In this document: piece after piece, positions 14,350 through 23,068 of the stretch
Layout of the letters: each line of letters starts with the position of its first letter
Position numbering within the stretch: the stretch's first letter is position 1
Source: Nitrosomonas oligotropha
GTDB lineage: Bacteria > Pseudomonadota > Gammaproteobacteria > Burkholderiales > Nitrosomonadaceae
Length of the DNA stretch: 38,564 nucleotides
Assembly (NCBI RefSeq): GCF_900106555.1
Contig: NZ_FNOE01000028.1
Location: 1 to 38,564, forward strand
Reading direction: 5' to 3'
Translations under genes and position numbers: made by a program
The notes under the pieces: model-generated
What the model was told of the DNA's origin: nothing
The model's database searches: none
Seen by the model: the letters and a program-made list of their open reading frames with translations, nothing else

Positions 14350-15308
14350 TGGAGTTGTCCCAATTTGACGGACATTTTTTCACAGGTCGAGAGAGTCTCG
14401 ACCTGTGAAAGCGGATTGCAGTTTATCGCGATTTGATTTTTCTCTTTCAGTTTTCTCTCAAAATTGTTTGGTGATAAGTATCCCAGCCCGGAATGCCTGC
14501 GAATTGGGTTGTACCATGACTCGATCCAGGTGAATATGGCCAGTCTAGCTTCAGTTTTGTTTTTCCAGGAGCGCCTGTTGATCAATTCACATTCCAGGCT
14601 GGCAAAAAAGCTTTCAGCCATCGCATTGTCGTAAGCATCACCCACACTGCCCATGGAGGGACGCACACCCATTTCTCTGCATCGCTTGCCGAACTCAACA
14701 CTGGTGTATTGACTGCCCTGATCGCTGTGGTGAATCACTTTGCCCGGTTTACGGGTGATTAACGCCATGTTCAGGGCGTTGATCACCAAGTTAGCCGTCA
14801 TGTGTTCACCGAATGACCAGCCCACTACCTTACGGCTGAATACATCGATGACCACGGCCAGGTACAAGAATCCTGCCCAGGTAGGAATGTAAGTCATGTC
14901 CGCAACCCATAGTTGGTTGATGCTAGCTGCCTTGAAATGACGTTACACTAAATCCGATGCAGGACGGTCACGCTTATTCCGATGAGTCGTAATCACAAAG
15001 CCTCGCCTGCGGCTCACCCCTTTAATTCCAGCTTCACGCATCAGCCTGCCTACGCGTTTGTGATTGACCCTGACTCCGAGATCGGCCAATTCAACAGTAA
15101 TCCGGGGACGGCCATAGGTGAAATCACTTGTGCGGTATATCGTCATGATCTGCTCAATCAATTGGCAGTTGGTAATGGCCCGTCGGCTGGGCGTGCGTTT
15201 TGCCCAGTCATAGTAGCCGCTGTGCGATACACCGAGTGTCTCACATAGAACACGAGCCGGAAATTGGGCCCGGTTTGCCTTGATTAATTGGTACACCTTC
15301 CCCATCAA
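14350..15308 (-). pseudogene. IS3-family transposase orfB, interrupted by one stop codon
   Basis: The integrase-core frame has all three catalytic residues: D of VADMTYIPT, D of HHSDQGSQYTS, and E of DNAMAESFFASLECE. The N-terminal HTH_21 part (GVSHSGYYDWAKR, YGRPRIT) is also there. A TAA at 14943-14945 splits the frame after RPASDLV. The frame continues unchanged with RHFKAASINQLWVADMTYI, and a CAA glutamine is the likely ancestral codon. The frame has no stop of its own before the element's end and runs on into the IS110 remnant to 14232. Confidence 0.88.
14378..14410. repeat. Perfect 15-bp hairpin near the orfB-distal end of the IS3 element
   Basis: TTTCACAGGTCGAGA, loop GAG, TCTCGACCTGTGAAA. 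It lies 28 bases inside the left inverted repeat and overlaps the last codons of orfB. It may terminate transposase transcription or block read-in, but no such role is proven here. Confidence 0.6.
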
Positions 15309-15625
15309 TCTTTGTTGTTTGCAAACCAGGCCGTAGCCTTTGCCAATATGTCACGCTCCATCTCCACACGCTTGAGCTTCTTACGCAATTCCAGCAGCTC
15401 CTGCCGTTCGTTGGCACTCAAGGAAGCAACACTCGATGTTGCAGCGAAAGCAACTGTCTGGCTTGATCTAATTGGTACACCTGCTGCTCGACACCAGGTT
15501 TGTATCGAAGTGTAGTGACAACCAAATTCCTTGGATAATTGCTTGGGGCATTTGCCTAATGCTACCAATTCCACCATCTGTTGACGAAACTCCGGTGGAT
15601 AAGCAGGTTTGTAGTTTTGTGTCAT
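15305..15625 (-). CDS. IS3-family transposase orfA (helix-turn-helix subunit)
   Basis: A 106-residue HTH_Tnp_1-type protein: PPEFRQQMVELVALGKCPKQLSKEFG is the helix-turn-helix and RQELLELRKKLKRVEMERDILAKATAWF is the leucine-zipper tail typical of IS3 OrfA. It overlaps the orfB frame near its stop (GATTGATG). In IS3 elements OrfA regulates transposition and, by -1 frameshifting, forms the OrfAB transposase. That fusion would here be cut short by the stop in orfB. A GGAG site lies just upstream of the ATG. Confidence 0.9.
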   Translation of the reverse strand: MTQNYKPAYPPEFRQQMVELVALGKCPKQLSKEFGCHYTSIQTWCRAAGVPIRSSQTVAFAATSSVASLSANERQELLELRKKLKRVEMERDILAKATAWFANNKD

Positions 15626-15679
15626 CTTACTTCTCCTTTAAACAGAACATAATGTGTCCGTTCAAAGGGGGCAACTCCA

Positions 15680-15707
15680 AATCAATGCCTATCGATGTAA
15701 TCTTCAT
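15680..15707 (-). pseudogene. IS110-family transposase fragment, first codons
   Basis: The nine first codons MKITSIGID carry the first acidic residue of the DEDD RuvC-like site, and a GGAAGGAG site lies just upstream on the minus strand. The frame resumes at 14349 on the far side of the IS3 element. Removing the IS3 copy and one AATC rejoins it as IGIDLAKEVFQ, proving the insertion order. Confidence 0.82.
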
Positions 15708-16065
15708 ACCGGACGCTCCTTCCTATTTAGTGGGCTTTATTGCGCCACTAATTTGATATTTTGATGCGTTTAGGATAGTGGTGGCGCTCAGCTGCATGAT
15801 CAGCTTTTGGCAGCTAGCATGCGCGATTAATTGGCTGGCTTAGAGACTATTCACGATCTCTGAAAAAATACTTAAGCTGGATTTCTAATATCTGTATTTT
15901 GATCGCCTTAAAATTTATTTAAGCCCAGAAACAAAACTATCGTACTGCGGCAATATGTCACATGTTTAAAATCCTTCATCGCAAGGATAATAGTTTGCAT
16001 TATTAATCGCTGGGTTAATTTTTCCTTACTATCATTCATAGTTTTTTGATTATCAAAACATTTTC
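15708..16065. other. Upstream remnant of the IS110 element and promoter region of the sigma-factor gene
   Basis: The first part is the non-coding left flank of the IS110 remnant and includes an imperfect repeat TAGTGGGC...GCGCCACTA near 15727-15750. Closer to the sigma-factor gene, TTTTGAT-T-ATCAAAA (16044-16058) is a perfect 7-1-7 palindrome about ten bases before its ATG. The geometry recalls a Fur box, but the bases match that consensus poorly. Confidence 0.4.
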
Positions 16066-16608
16066 ATGAAAACGCCTTCAACCACGACTATCAGTACGGC
16101 AGTAATTGATGCATATTACCGCGAGCATCATAGTTGGTTGGTTAATTGGTTAAGGAAAAAAGTAGGTTGTCCACATCAGGCTTCCGATCTTTCCCATGAC
16201 ACTTTCGTACGATTGCTTTCACTGCAGCAATTGCCCCATCTGCTTGAGCCTCGAGCCTATCTGCTGGTTACTGCTAATCGACTGATGATTAATTTGAACC
16301 GAAAACATAAAGTCGAGCAAGAAACCCTGCGCTGTTTGTTCACCCTAACATTTGAGCAAACCTGCCAAGATGTAGCCTATGTTTTCGCTGTACGCCAGTT
16401 GCTAGAACGGACTCTACTCATGCTTATTGAAGAACTTGATGAACGATCACGACAAGCCTTTGTGATGGCGCGTATTGACGGAATGACTTATGCCGAGATT
16501 GCTCGGATCATGAAAGTATCCGAAAGCCGGGTTAAACAACATCTCGTCAAGGCCCTAGCTTACTGTCATCAGCGCCTATATCAATTTAAAGCAGAGATGT
16601 ATGTCTAA
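16066..16608 (+). CDS. FecI-like ECF sigma factor
   Basis: A 180-residue ECF sigma factor of the iron-starvation group. Region 2 (YYREHHSWLVNWLRKKVG, then HQASDLSHDTFVRLL) recognises the -10 element. Region 4 (LDERSRQAFVMARIDGMTYAEIARIMKVSESRVKQHLVKAL) recognises the -35. It should direct transcription of the TonB receptor gene two places downstream. The stop overlaps the FecR-like gene by eight bases, so the two are coupled. Control by Fur is usual for this family; the palindrome just before the start is only a weak candidate site. Confidence 0.93.
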   Translation: MKTPSTTTISTAVIDAYYREHHSWLVNWLRKKVGCPHQASDLSHDTFVRLLSLQQLPHLLEPRAYLLVTANRLMINLNRKHKVEQETLRCLFTLTFEQTCQDVAYVFAVRQLLERTLLMLIEELDERSRQAFVMARIDGMTYAEIARIMKVSESRVKQHLVKALAYCHQRLYQFKAEMYV

Positions 16609-17518
16609 AGTAGATGGAACGAACAGCACGTCTCTGAGTGAACAAGCCGCTGAATGGGTCATTCTTTTATCTGACGGTGAAATCAGCCATGAGCTGCGCA
16701 CTGATTTTGAAACCTGGCTAGCACAAGATTCGCGTCACAGGGAAGCGTACGAGCAGGTTGATCATCTTTGGCAAAGTTTAACTCCCCAGAAACGTCAATC
16801 GCGAAAAGGCATCAAGCTCGTTTTAAGTATTGTTCTACTTCTGTGCGGTCTTCATGGGCTTCCACTTTCTGAATGGTTAGCAGGTGAGCACACCAGTATT
16901 GGTGAAATCCGTCGCATTGCTCTGACAGATGGCAGTCATATCACGCTCGATAGCGACAGCGCGGCAGATATTGCATTCGATACGCATCAACGACGTATCA
17001 TCCTGCGCCGAGGCCGTCTGCTAGCGGAAGTGACACCTGATTTCTCCCACAGTCAGCGGCCTTTCATAGTAGAAACCCGCGATGGTATTGCTCAGGCACT
17101 AGGAACGCTCTATACCGTTGAACAATCAGATTATGACAGCATCGTCAACGTCATCGAGTCGCGGGTGGCCATAGCAAGCCGTGCCCGGCCACATCAGCCG
17201 ATCACCCTGCAGGCCGGACAAAGCATACGCCTAGATAGAAGGCAGCTTTATCAGCCCAAAACCACCTCCACCTCTGCCACCAGCTGGACGCAGGCCAGGT
17301 TGATTTATCAAGATGCCTTACTGGATCAGATCATCAGCGATCTGGCGCGCTACCAAAAGGGTGTGCTTAAAATCAATGAACAAGCAGGTCAACTCCGATT
17401 CACAGGAGTTTTACCTGCTGACGATGCGGAAGCAGCATTGATTATTCTGCAAGACGCGTTACCGATTCACATCAAACAGTATGGCGGATGGCTGGTCTGG
17501 ATTGATTTGCAAAAGTAA
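16601..17518 (+). CDS. FecR-like transmembrane anti-sigma/signal-transfer protein
   Basis: A 305-residue inner-membrane regulator. Residues 1-65 are the DUF4880-type cytoplasmic domain (EQAAEWVILLSDGEIS, FETWLAQDSRHREAYEQVDHLW). Residues about 75-92 are one transmembrane helix, and the periplasmic FecR domain follows (IGEIRRIALTDGSHITLDSDSAADI). The C-terminal STN-like segment (RFTGVLPADDAEAALIILQDAL) would contact the receptor's signalling domain. It holds FecI inactive, or activates it, according to the receptor's ligand state. A strong terminator after the gene separates it from the receptor. Confidence 0.92.
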   Translation: MSKVDGTNSTSLSEQAAEWVILLSDGEISHELRTDFETWLAQDSRHREAYEQVDHLWQSLTPQKRQSRKGIKLVLSIVLLLCGLHGLPLSEWLAGEHTSIGEIRRIALTDGSHITLDSDSAADIAFDTHQRRIILRRGRLLAEVTPDFSHSQRPFIVETRDGIAQALGTLYTVEQSDYDSIVNVIESRVAIASRARPHQPITLQAGQSIRLDRRQLYQPKTTSTSATSWTQARLIYQDALLDQIISDLARYQKGVLKINEQAGQLRFTGVLPADDAEAALIILQDALPIHIKQYGGWLVWIDLQK

Positions 17519-17603
17519 ATTACAAATAGGCTTCGGCTATAATTCTTAAGTTACCAGAACAAAATCCCTTTCTAACCAAATAACTGTTCTCTCTTTCTGA
17601 CAT

Positions 17604-17643
17604 CCATCTCCCCGCAGTCGACTGCGGGGAGATGGTATTTTTT
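17604..17643 (+). terminator. Strong intrinsic terminator after the fecR-like gene
   Basis: CCATCTCCCCGCAGTC pairs perfectly with GACTGCGGGGAGATGG, a 32-base palindrome centred on GTCGAC, followed by TATTTTTT. It should stop transcription from the sigma/anti-sigma pair, so the receptor gene needs its own promoter in 17644-17753, presumably FecI-dependent. Confidence 0.88.
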
Positions 17644-17753
17644 GCTTCTCGAAACCATCTACCGAAAAAAATTTTATAAAAGCTACCCAAATTGTCGGCT
17701 CGCTTGTCATGGGTAATAGAAATATTAATTTCTATTCAATAATAGGAAATCCC

Positions 17754-20252
17754 ATGGCACTAAAAAATAAAATAGCTTCAATATATAGCAATAGTACTGT
17801 TTTCCTAAAACCTGTTCTGTTCATTTGCTTGGCTGCGTTAGGAAACGCTTCGTTTGGGCAATCAGAAATTGAGCAAGCCATTGAAATCAATATTGCCCCA
17901 CAACCACTCGGCCAAGCGATCACGCAACTCGCCACGCAGACAGGTTTGTTGATCGGAGTGGATGCCAGTTTGATTGCAGACAAACAAGCTGATGCATTAA
18001 ATGGGCGATATACTCCGGCTCAAGCAATAGTGCAACTCCTAAGTGGCAGTGGACTTAGAGCAGTGGAAACGGCATCCGGCCGCTACATCGTGGAACTTGC
18101 ACCAGCGGAACCGCAAAGCACAAATAATCTAGACCGGGTACGGCTACCTGAGATCACAGTGACCAGTTTATTGGATAGTCATTCACCCTACAATACGAGT
18201 TATACCCGTTCCAAAGCCACAGCTGCCACTAAAACAACCACGCCGGTGATTGAGATACCCGTATCAATTCAGGTGGTACCCAGAGCCGTATTGGACGACC
18301 AAAAATCGCTCACGCTAAAAGATGCTTTGCAAAATGTCAGTGGGGTGCAAGCAACACCTACACTTGGCAATGACACAGGATTTAATATCCGCGGATTCAG
18401 AAACGACAGTAATTACCGGAATGGATTGATTGCCAATGGAGGGAATGCCAATTTTCCGACAGCCTTTGACACCGCTAATCTGCAATCCATCGAGGTACTC
18501 AAGGGACCAGCTTCGATTCTTTTTGGACGTATAGAGCCGGGAGGGATGGTCAATATCACAACTAAACGGCCACTCGCTATACCTTACTACTCATTGGAGC
18601 AGCAGTCTGGATCTTACGATCTTTATCGTACGCAGTGGGATGCAACCGGACCTGTCACCAAGGATGGCTCTTTACTTTATCGTTTCAATGGTTCCTACCT
18701 AAATAGCGAATCCTTCCGCGATGCCATTTTTAGGGATCGCATCATGGTGAGTGGCAGTTTGACTTGGCGTCCTACTCAAGCAACCGAATTGACATTGGAA
18801 GTGGAAGGGATCCATCAGAAAGGGCAGGTAGATTTTGGTATACCGGTCATCGGCAGCCGACCAGCGCAAATACCGATCAGTCGAACCTTTGGTGATCGCA
18901 ATGATCCTGTTGATACGGATGCCAAAGTTCATGTGGGAACCGAATTTACGCATCGGTTTAATTCCAACTGGCTCGTCAGGAATCGTTTTCTAATGACGGA
19001 TATAGATCAGAATCAGACATTCTTCAACCCCGCACCGTCTTTTGGAGATGCATTGCGCGACAACCGCTTTCTTGATCGCAATATCTTCCATCAGCGGCAC
19101 CACCTGCAATCATATGCAACCAATCTGGATTTGAACGGAAATTTCGGCCTTGGATCAACCCTTCACGAAGTGTTGGTCGGTTTCGATTATCTACGCTCTC
19201 AAACCAATTATTTCATAGCCGGAGAATTTAGCACTCCAGCTCCCGTTCTGACAGTTGATATTTTCAATCCGATGATCACGGCTACCGATCCCTCAATCAT
19301 CCGGCAAACGCTGCAGGAGAATAATCGTTACACCGCCCTCCAAGATGAATGGGCCGGGGTGTATTTTCAGGACAGGATCACGCTTTGGAATAAACTGCAC
19401 ATACTTGCTGGTGGACGGTATGACTGGGTATCTGCGGGTCGTAGCTTCAGTCCGGCTTCATTCTCGGAGGCTGAGAAAAATGTCCTAAAACGCAAGGATG
19501 AAGCCTTCAATCCAAGAGTCGGAATACTCTACCAATTGCTGACGCAAGTCAGTTTGTTTAGCAACTGGACAACTTCCTTCGCTGCCAATAACGGAGTGTC
19601 AGCAACCGGTGCTAGTTTTGATCCGCAAATAGGCGAGCAATTTGAAGCAGGAATCAAGACCGCGCTTTTTAAGGAACGGTTAATCACAACTTTGGCCTTT
19701 TATTACTTAACCAGGGAAAACATTCTAACCCGAGATCTGAGTACGCCGGATCCGCTTGACAGTATTGCGGTTGGCAAGCAACGGAGCAAAGGGATCGAAC
19801 TGGATATTTCCGGACAAGTCACGGAGGAATTGAGTGTGATCGGCAGCTATGCCTACACTGATGCTGAGATCATCCGCGATAACTCGGGTTTTCAGGGCCA
19901 TCGTTTACCGCAAGCTCCCAAACATGCGGGTAGTGCATGGCTGCGCTATATTGTGAAGAAAATCCATCCGCTCAATGGTTTAAGTTTTGGAATAGGCGTG
20001 TTTGCCGTCGCTGAGCGGGAGGGAGATATTCAAAACACTTTTAAATTACCAGGCTATGCCCGTCTGGATGCATTTGCCGCCTACAGCACGAAGTTGGGTG
20101 CAACGCGTCTTACAGCGCAAATCAATGCTCGGAACATCCTTGATGAACGATATTACGAATCAAACGATCCAGCTTCTAATATTGGGCCTCGACTGGGTGT
20201 CTATCCAGGCGCTCCTGTAACCGTTCTGGGTTCATTGCGTCTCGAATACTAA
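17754..20252 (+). CDS. TonB-dependent siderophore receptor with N-terminal signalling (STN) domain
   Basis: An outer-membrane ferric-siderophore receptor of FecA/FpvA type. The ATG at 17754 has AGGAAA seven bases upstream; the frame also opens at 17709 but without such a site, so I use the later start (832 residues). A signal peptide is followed by the STN domain (IAPQPLGQAITQLATQTGLLIGVDASL), a TonB-box region (LPEITVTSLL), the plug (PVSIQVVPRAVLDDQKSLTLKDAL, then IEVLKGPASILFGRIEPGGMVN) and a 22-strand barrel ending VLGSLRLEY. The STN domain with FecI and FecR upstream means substrate binding should induce the receptor's own expression. The particular siderophore cannot be told from sequence alone. 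Confidence 0.92.
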   Translation: MALKNKIASIYSNSTVFLKPVLFICLAALGNASFGQSEIEQAIEINIAPQPLGQAITQLATQTGLLIGVDASLIADKQADALNGRYTPAQAIVQLLSGSGLRAVETASGRYIVELAPAEPQSTNNLDRVRLPEITVTSLLDSHSPYNTSYTRSKATAATKTTTPVIEIPVSIQVVPRAVLDDQKSLTLKDALQNVSGVQATPTLGNDTGFNIRGFRNDSNYRNGLIANGGNANFPTAFDTANLQSIEVLKGPASILFGRIEPGGMVNITTKRPLAIPYYSLEQQSGSYDLYRTQWDATGPVTKDGSLLYRFNGSYLNSESFRDAIFRDRIMVSGSLTWRPTQATELTLEVEGIHQKGQVDFGIPVIGSRPAQIPISRTFGDRNDPVDTDAKVHVGTEFTHRFNSNWLVRNRFLMTDIDQNQTFFNPAPSFGDALRDNRFLDRNIFHQRHHLQSYATNLDLNGNFGLGSTLHEVLVGFDYLRSQTNYFIAGEFSTPAPVLTVDIFNPMITATDPSIIRQTLQENNRYTALQDEWAGVYFQDRITLWNKLHILAGGRYDWVSAGRSFSPASFSEAEKNVLKRKDEAFNPRVGILYQLLTQVSLFSNWTTSFAANNGVSATGASFDPQIGEQFEAGIKTALFKERLITTLAFYYLTRENILTRDLSTPDPLDSIAVGKQRSKGIELDISGQVTEELSVIGSYAYTDAEIIRDNSGFQGHRLPQAPKHAGSAWLRYIVKKIHPLNGLSFGIGVFAVAEREGDIQNTFKLPGYARLDAFAAYSTKLGATRLTAQINARNILDERYYESNDPASNIGPRLGVYPGAPVTVLGSLRLEY

Positions 20253-20463
20253 GTTCACACAGTGATCTATCAGTTTGTAACCCATGCGCCTACTTCGATG
20301 ACACAGCCTACGCCAGAAGTATAGGCAGTATAAATCAAGACATAGGGTTGCATGCTCTGCGCAACTAACCTGACAGGTGCCTCAAGAAATAAAAAAACAT
20401 GTCCGGTTTAGGTTGTTTAAAGATAGTAGATATATATCAAGAAACTCTAGTACAGGAGAAGCA

Positions 20464-21693
20464 ATGACACGTCAGTTTTGGGTTCTAATCCACCGTTGGG
20501 CAGGACTGAGTATGGCTGCATTTCTGATTATCGTGGCAGTAACAGGGAGTTTGCTGGCATTTTATCCTGAACTGGAACGCTTGATCAATCCTCAGCTCTA
20601 TCCCAAGCAGGTTTTGGAAAACAAATTGGATATAGCTACGCTCGCGGAATTAGCACAACTACGGGTTCCATACGGCCAGGTAAACGCGGTTTTAATGGAA
20701 GCCAATGAGGAATCTACCGTGATTAGCATGAATGCTCGGCCAGATAGCAGCGGTCAATTGAGCGAACTTGGATTTGATCAACTGCTGGTTGATCCTTATA
20801 CCGGAGAAGAGTTAGGCAAGCGTCAGTTTGGTGCGATTTCCGAAGGCATGATCAACTTCATGCCCTTTATTTACAAAATGCACTACAACCTAGCACTGGG
20901 CAATTTTGGTATGTGGATCCTTGGTACTTGCGCATTGATCTGGACGCTCGATTGTTTTATCGGCTTTTATCTGACATTGCCCCAAAGGCGTAAACCACCT
21001 TCCCCCCTGACCTCTCTCCCAGTAGGAGCGGAAAATAAAAACATCTGGCTGCGTTGGCAGCCAGCCTGGAAAATCCGCTGGAAATCGAGTCGATACAAAC
21101 TCAATTTCGATCTACACCGTGCCAGCGGCTTGTGGCTTTGGCTGGTTTTATTCATCTTTGCCTGGTCTAGCGTGTATATGAATTTATGGGACACGGTATA
21201 TACCTGGACGACCCGTACTGTATTCGATTACAAAGCGCCTTGGACCGAGTTTCCCAAACTAAATAAAGTATTGGAAGAACCCAAAGTAGGTTGGCGTCAG
21301 GCGCAAATGATTGGCGAGCAGCTAATGGCCGAACAGGAAAAGGCTCATGACTTCACTGTCGAACGGGTTGTTGCATTAATACTGGATCGTGAGCGTGGTA
21401 TCTATCATTATGTCGCCCGGAGTTCACGCGACATTCAGGACAGACGGGGCGGCACACGTGTGTTTTTTGATGCTGACACAGGTGAGTTCAAGCTGGTTTT
21501 ATTGCCGAGCGGTCAATACAACGGCAATACTGTGACCAGCTGGCTTTATGCCTTGCATATGGCGAATATTTTCGGACTATCGTATCGTATTTTCGTATGC
21601 GCGCTAGGTCTCGTCATCGCGATGCTGTCAGTTACCGGAATTATCATTTGGATGAGGAAACAACAGGCACGCGCCGGCAAGCGCTCTTCGTGA
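20464..21693 (+). CDS. PepSY-domain inner-membrane protein of the iron-uptake unit
   Basis: A 409-residue membrane protein of the PepSY-associated TM (PiuB/iron-regulated) family, often found after siderophore receptors and suspected of ferric-siderophore reduction. Four hydrophobic segments are visible. The first follows the family motif HRWAGLSMAAFLIIVAVTGS, and later ones include LALGNFGMWILGTCALIWTLDC, LWLWLVLFIFAWSS and FVCALGLVIAMLSVTGIIIW. Paired histidines that could bind haem are present (IHRWAG, KMHYNLALG, LHRASGLW, LHMANIFG). I start it at the ATG with AGGAGAA upstream; the frame is open to 20377, but that ATG-like start lacks a ribosome-binding site. It lies about 210 bases after the receptor. 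Confidence 0.88.
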   Translation: MTRQFWVLIHRWAGLSMAAFLIIVAVTGSLLAFYPELERLINPQLYPKQVLENKLDIATLAELAQLRVPYGQVNAVLMEANEESTVISMNARPDSSGQLSELGFDQLLVDPYTGEELGKRQFGAISEGMINFMPFIYKMHYNLALGNFGMWILGTCALIWTLDCFIGFYLTLPQRRKPPSPLTSLPVGAENKNIWLRWQPAWKIRWKSSRYKLNFDLHRASGLWLWLVLFIFAWSSVYMNLWDTVYTWTTRTVFDYKAPWTEFPKLNKVLEEPKVGWRQAQMIGEQLMAEQEKAHDFTVERVVALILDRERGIYHYVARSSRDIQDRRGGTRVFFDADTGEFKLVLLPSGQYNGNTVTSWLYALHMANIFGLSYRIFVCALGLVIAMLSVTGIIIWMRKQQARAGKRSS

Positions 21694-22322
21694 AATGAAT
21701 GAAGCTCCGCCCTCTCACATATCTCACTTACAAAGCGACTACGAGAGTTGTTGAAAAAGTCGAGTTATATTTGTATGCGATTTGGGACAATTGTTTGATA
21801 CGTGCAGGGCGATAATCGGAAGATATGCGCCTCCTAGCCCAGCCGCCGGAAAGAGGGAAACACGGGAGTCAAAAATAGTCTTGATGAAACTATCTCAATT
21901 TAGTACCGCTTCAACGAGTTTCGATAATGAAAATTGCCAAAGAATCCATAAATTTCGTGAGCAATTAGTTAAGTTTCTAATAGAAAATGGACTGCCCCGA
22001 TTGAAGCAGCACAACACTACTATAAGGGTAACCTAAAGAATGGGTTATGTTGACAAGAGAGATGAACTTGCTACAGTAGGCAAGCATCAGAAGCCGCTAC
22101 TGAGATATTTGTTGGGTGGACGTTGTGCCAGAAGGCAAAATTACTTATTTCCCAATAACGGTAAAATGCAAAAATAACGAGACGGTTATTTTCTCAGGGA
22201 TTTTATGACCTACGTGTAAAGTTCGAGATACAGAGATGATGAAGGCAATATCCGCTCCGCGGTTATAACCTGACATCAACCCAATACTTTTATAAAGCTA
22301 GACAAAACTTGAAGGAGCCAAT
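21694..22322. other. Region without a recognised gene; possible IS end and orphan reading frame
   Basis: Near 21745, GTTGTTGAAAAAGTCGAG resembles the terminal sequence of IS5-type elements, but no transposase follows. An 84-codon frame at 21782-22036 (plus) has its more plausible internal start at 21884 (MKLSQFSTASTSF) and a helical tail (HKFREQLVKFLIENGL). I do not recognise it and it has no clear ribosome-binding site, so I do not call it as a gene. The rest shows nothing. Confidence 0.35.
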
Positions 22323-22682
22323 ATGAGCAGCTACGCGACGCCGAACCTTCCCTCCCGGTGCTTTGACGTAACGTCACGCTTTTACACTCGTCTTGGCTTT
22401 GTCGAGACGTGGCGTGATGACGATTGGATGATCCTTGAATGGGAGGGCATCGTACTGGAGTTCTTTTCTCACCATGAGCTTGATCCCTTGACGAGTTGGT
22501 TCAGCTGCTGCTTAAGGCTGGATGATATTGATGCGTTTTGCGCACTTTGTAAGACTGCAGGACTCTCTGAGAAAAATGACGGTCACCCACGGCTCCATTC
22601 GCCGACAATCGAAGCTTGGGGTGGCAAAATTGGGGCGTTAATTGATCCCGACGGTAGCCTTTTGCGACTAATACAGAACTAA
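22323..22682 (+). CDS. Bleomycin-resistance-like VOC protein
   Basis: A 119-residue single-domain VOC protein. The pattern ATPNLPSRCFDVTSRFYTRLGF, then DDWMILEWEGIVLEFF and WFSCCLRLDDIDAF, ending IGALIDPDGSLLRLIQN, is that of drug-sequestering Ble-type proteins, which dimerise and bind bleomycin without degrading it. A good AAGGAG site precedes the ATG. In this family the function is often unproven, and a general antibiotic-binding or unknown role is possible. It is oriented away from the cassette run that begins downstream. Confidence 0.87.
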   Translation: MSSYATPNLPSRCFDVTSRFYTRLGFVETWRDDDWMILEWEGIVLEFFSHHELDPLTSWFSCCLRLDDIDAFCALCKTAGLSEKNDGHPRLHSPTIEAWGGKIGALIDPDGSLLRLIQN

Positions 22683-22861
22683 TTGTTTCGATTGACTCGT
22701 CTCTCAACCCCTAAACGTAGGAATCTAACTTTTTCCGGATTCTTCTCGGAAGAACCGCAAGATGTGTGCTGTAATACAGCGCTCTCTTGGCAAGGAAGAC
22801 GCCGCGCTCTTCCGCTGCACCCCTCTCGGTTTAGCACTCCCGAAATTATCCATTCATCCCA

Positions 22862-23029
22862 TTAAAATGTATCGCTGTTTTGACCACTCGCAGAAGAAGC
22901 TTTTCTGCTCTTCAATTCTTCCATGAACAATGAGAATTCCATGCTCCTCTGAACCTCATCGACAATTTCAATGATATCAATCACTTGCTGATTGGATACC
23001 GTGAATATAGCAACGTAATGCAAAGCCAT
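22862..23029 (-). CDS. Possible small protein of unknown function
   Basis: A 55-codon frame from ATG, starting MALHYVAIFTVSNQQVIDI and continuing with an acidic helical stretch and a Ser-rich tail (EELKSRKASSASGQN). It lies 39 bases after the stop of the reductase-like cassette gene on the same strand. The residue mix looks protein-like, but I recognise no family and there is no strong ribosome-binding site. It could equally be the remains of a larger cassette gene. Confidence 0.3.
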   Translation of the reverse strand: MALHYVAIFTVSNQQVIDIIEIVDEVQRSMEFSLFMEELKSRKASSASGQNSDTF

Positions 23030-23068
23030 TAACAAAACAGTACACTAGTTATTCTCAATCCATTGTTT

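Larger units (their letters stand above)
14350..15679 (-). mobile_element. IS3-family insertion sequence with 4-bp target duplication
   Basis: A 1330-bp element bounded by imperfect inverted repeats starting TGGAGTTG. The left end is TGGAGTTGTCCCAATTTGAC. The right end, read inward on the minus strand, is TGGAGTTGCCCCCTTTGAAC. The target AATC is duplicated on both sides (14346-14349 and 15680-15683). Two reading frames, orfA and orfB, run on the minus strand. It interrupts an older IS110-family remnant. OrfB has an in-frame stop, so the copy is probably inactive unless supplied in trans. Confidence 0.92.

Noticed and set aside
16044..16058. TTTTGATTATCAAAA as a Fur box before the sigma-factor gene
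   Set aside because: The 7-1-7 symmetry is right but only about half the positions in each arm match the Fur consensus. It is kept only as an unassigned palindrome.
21782..22036. 84-codon frame (MGQLFDTCRAIIGRY...) as a gene
   Set aside because: The first part covers an IS-end-like sequence, there is no ribosome-binding site, and no family was recognised.
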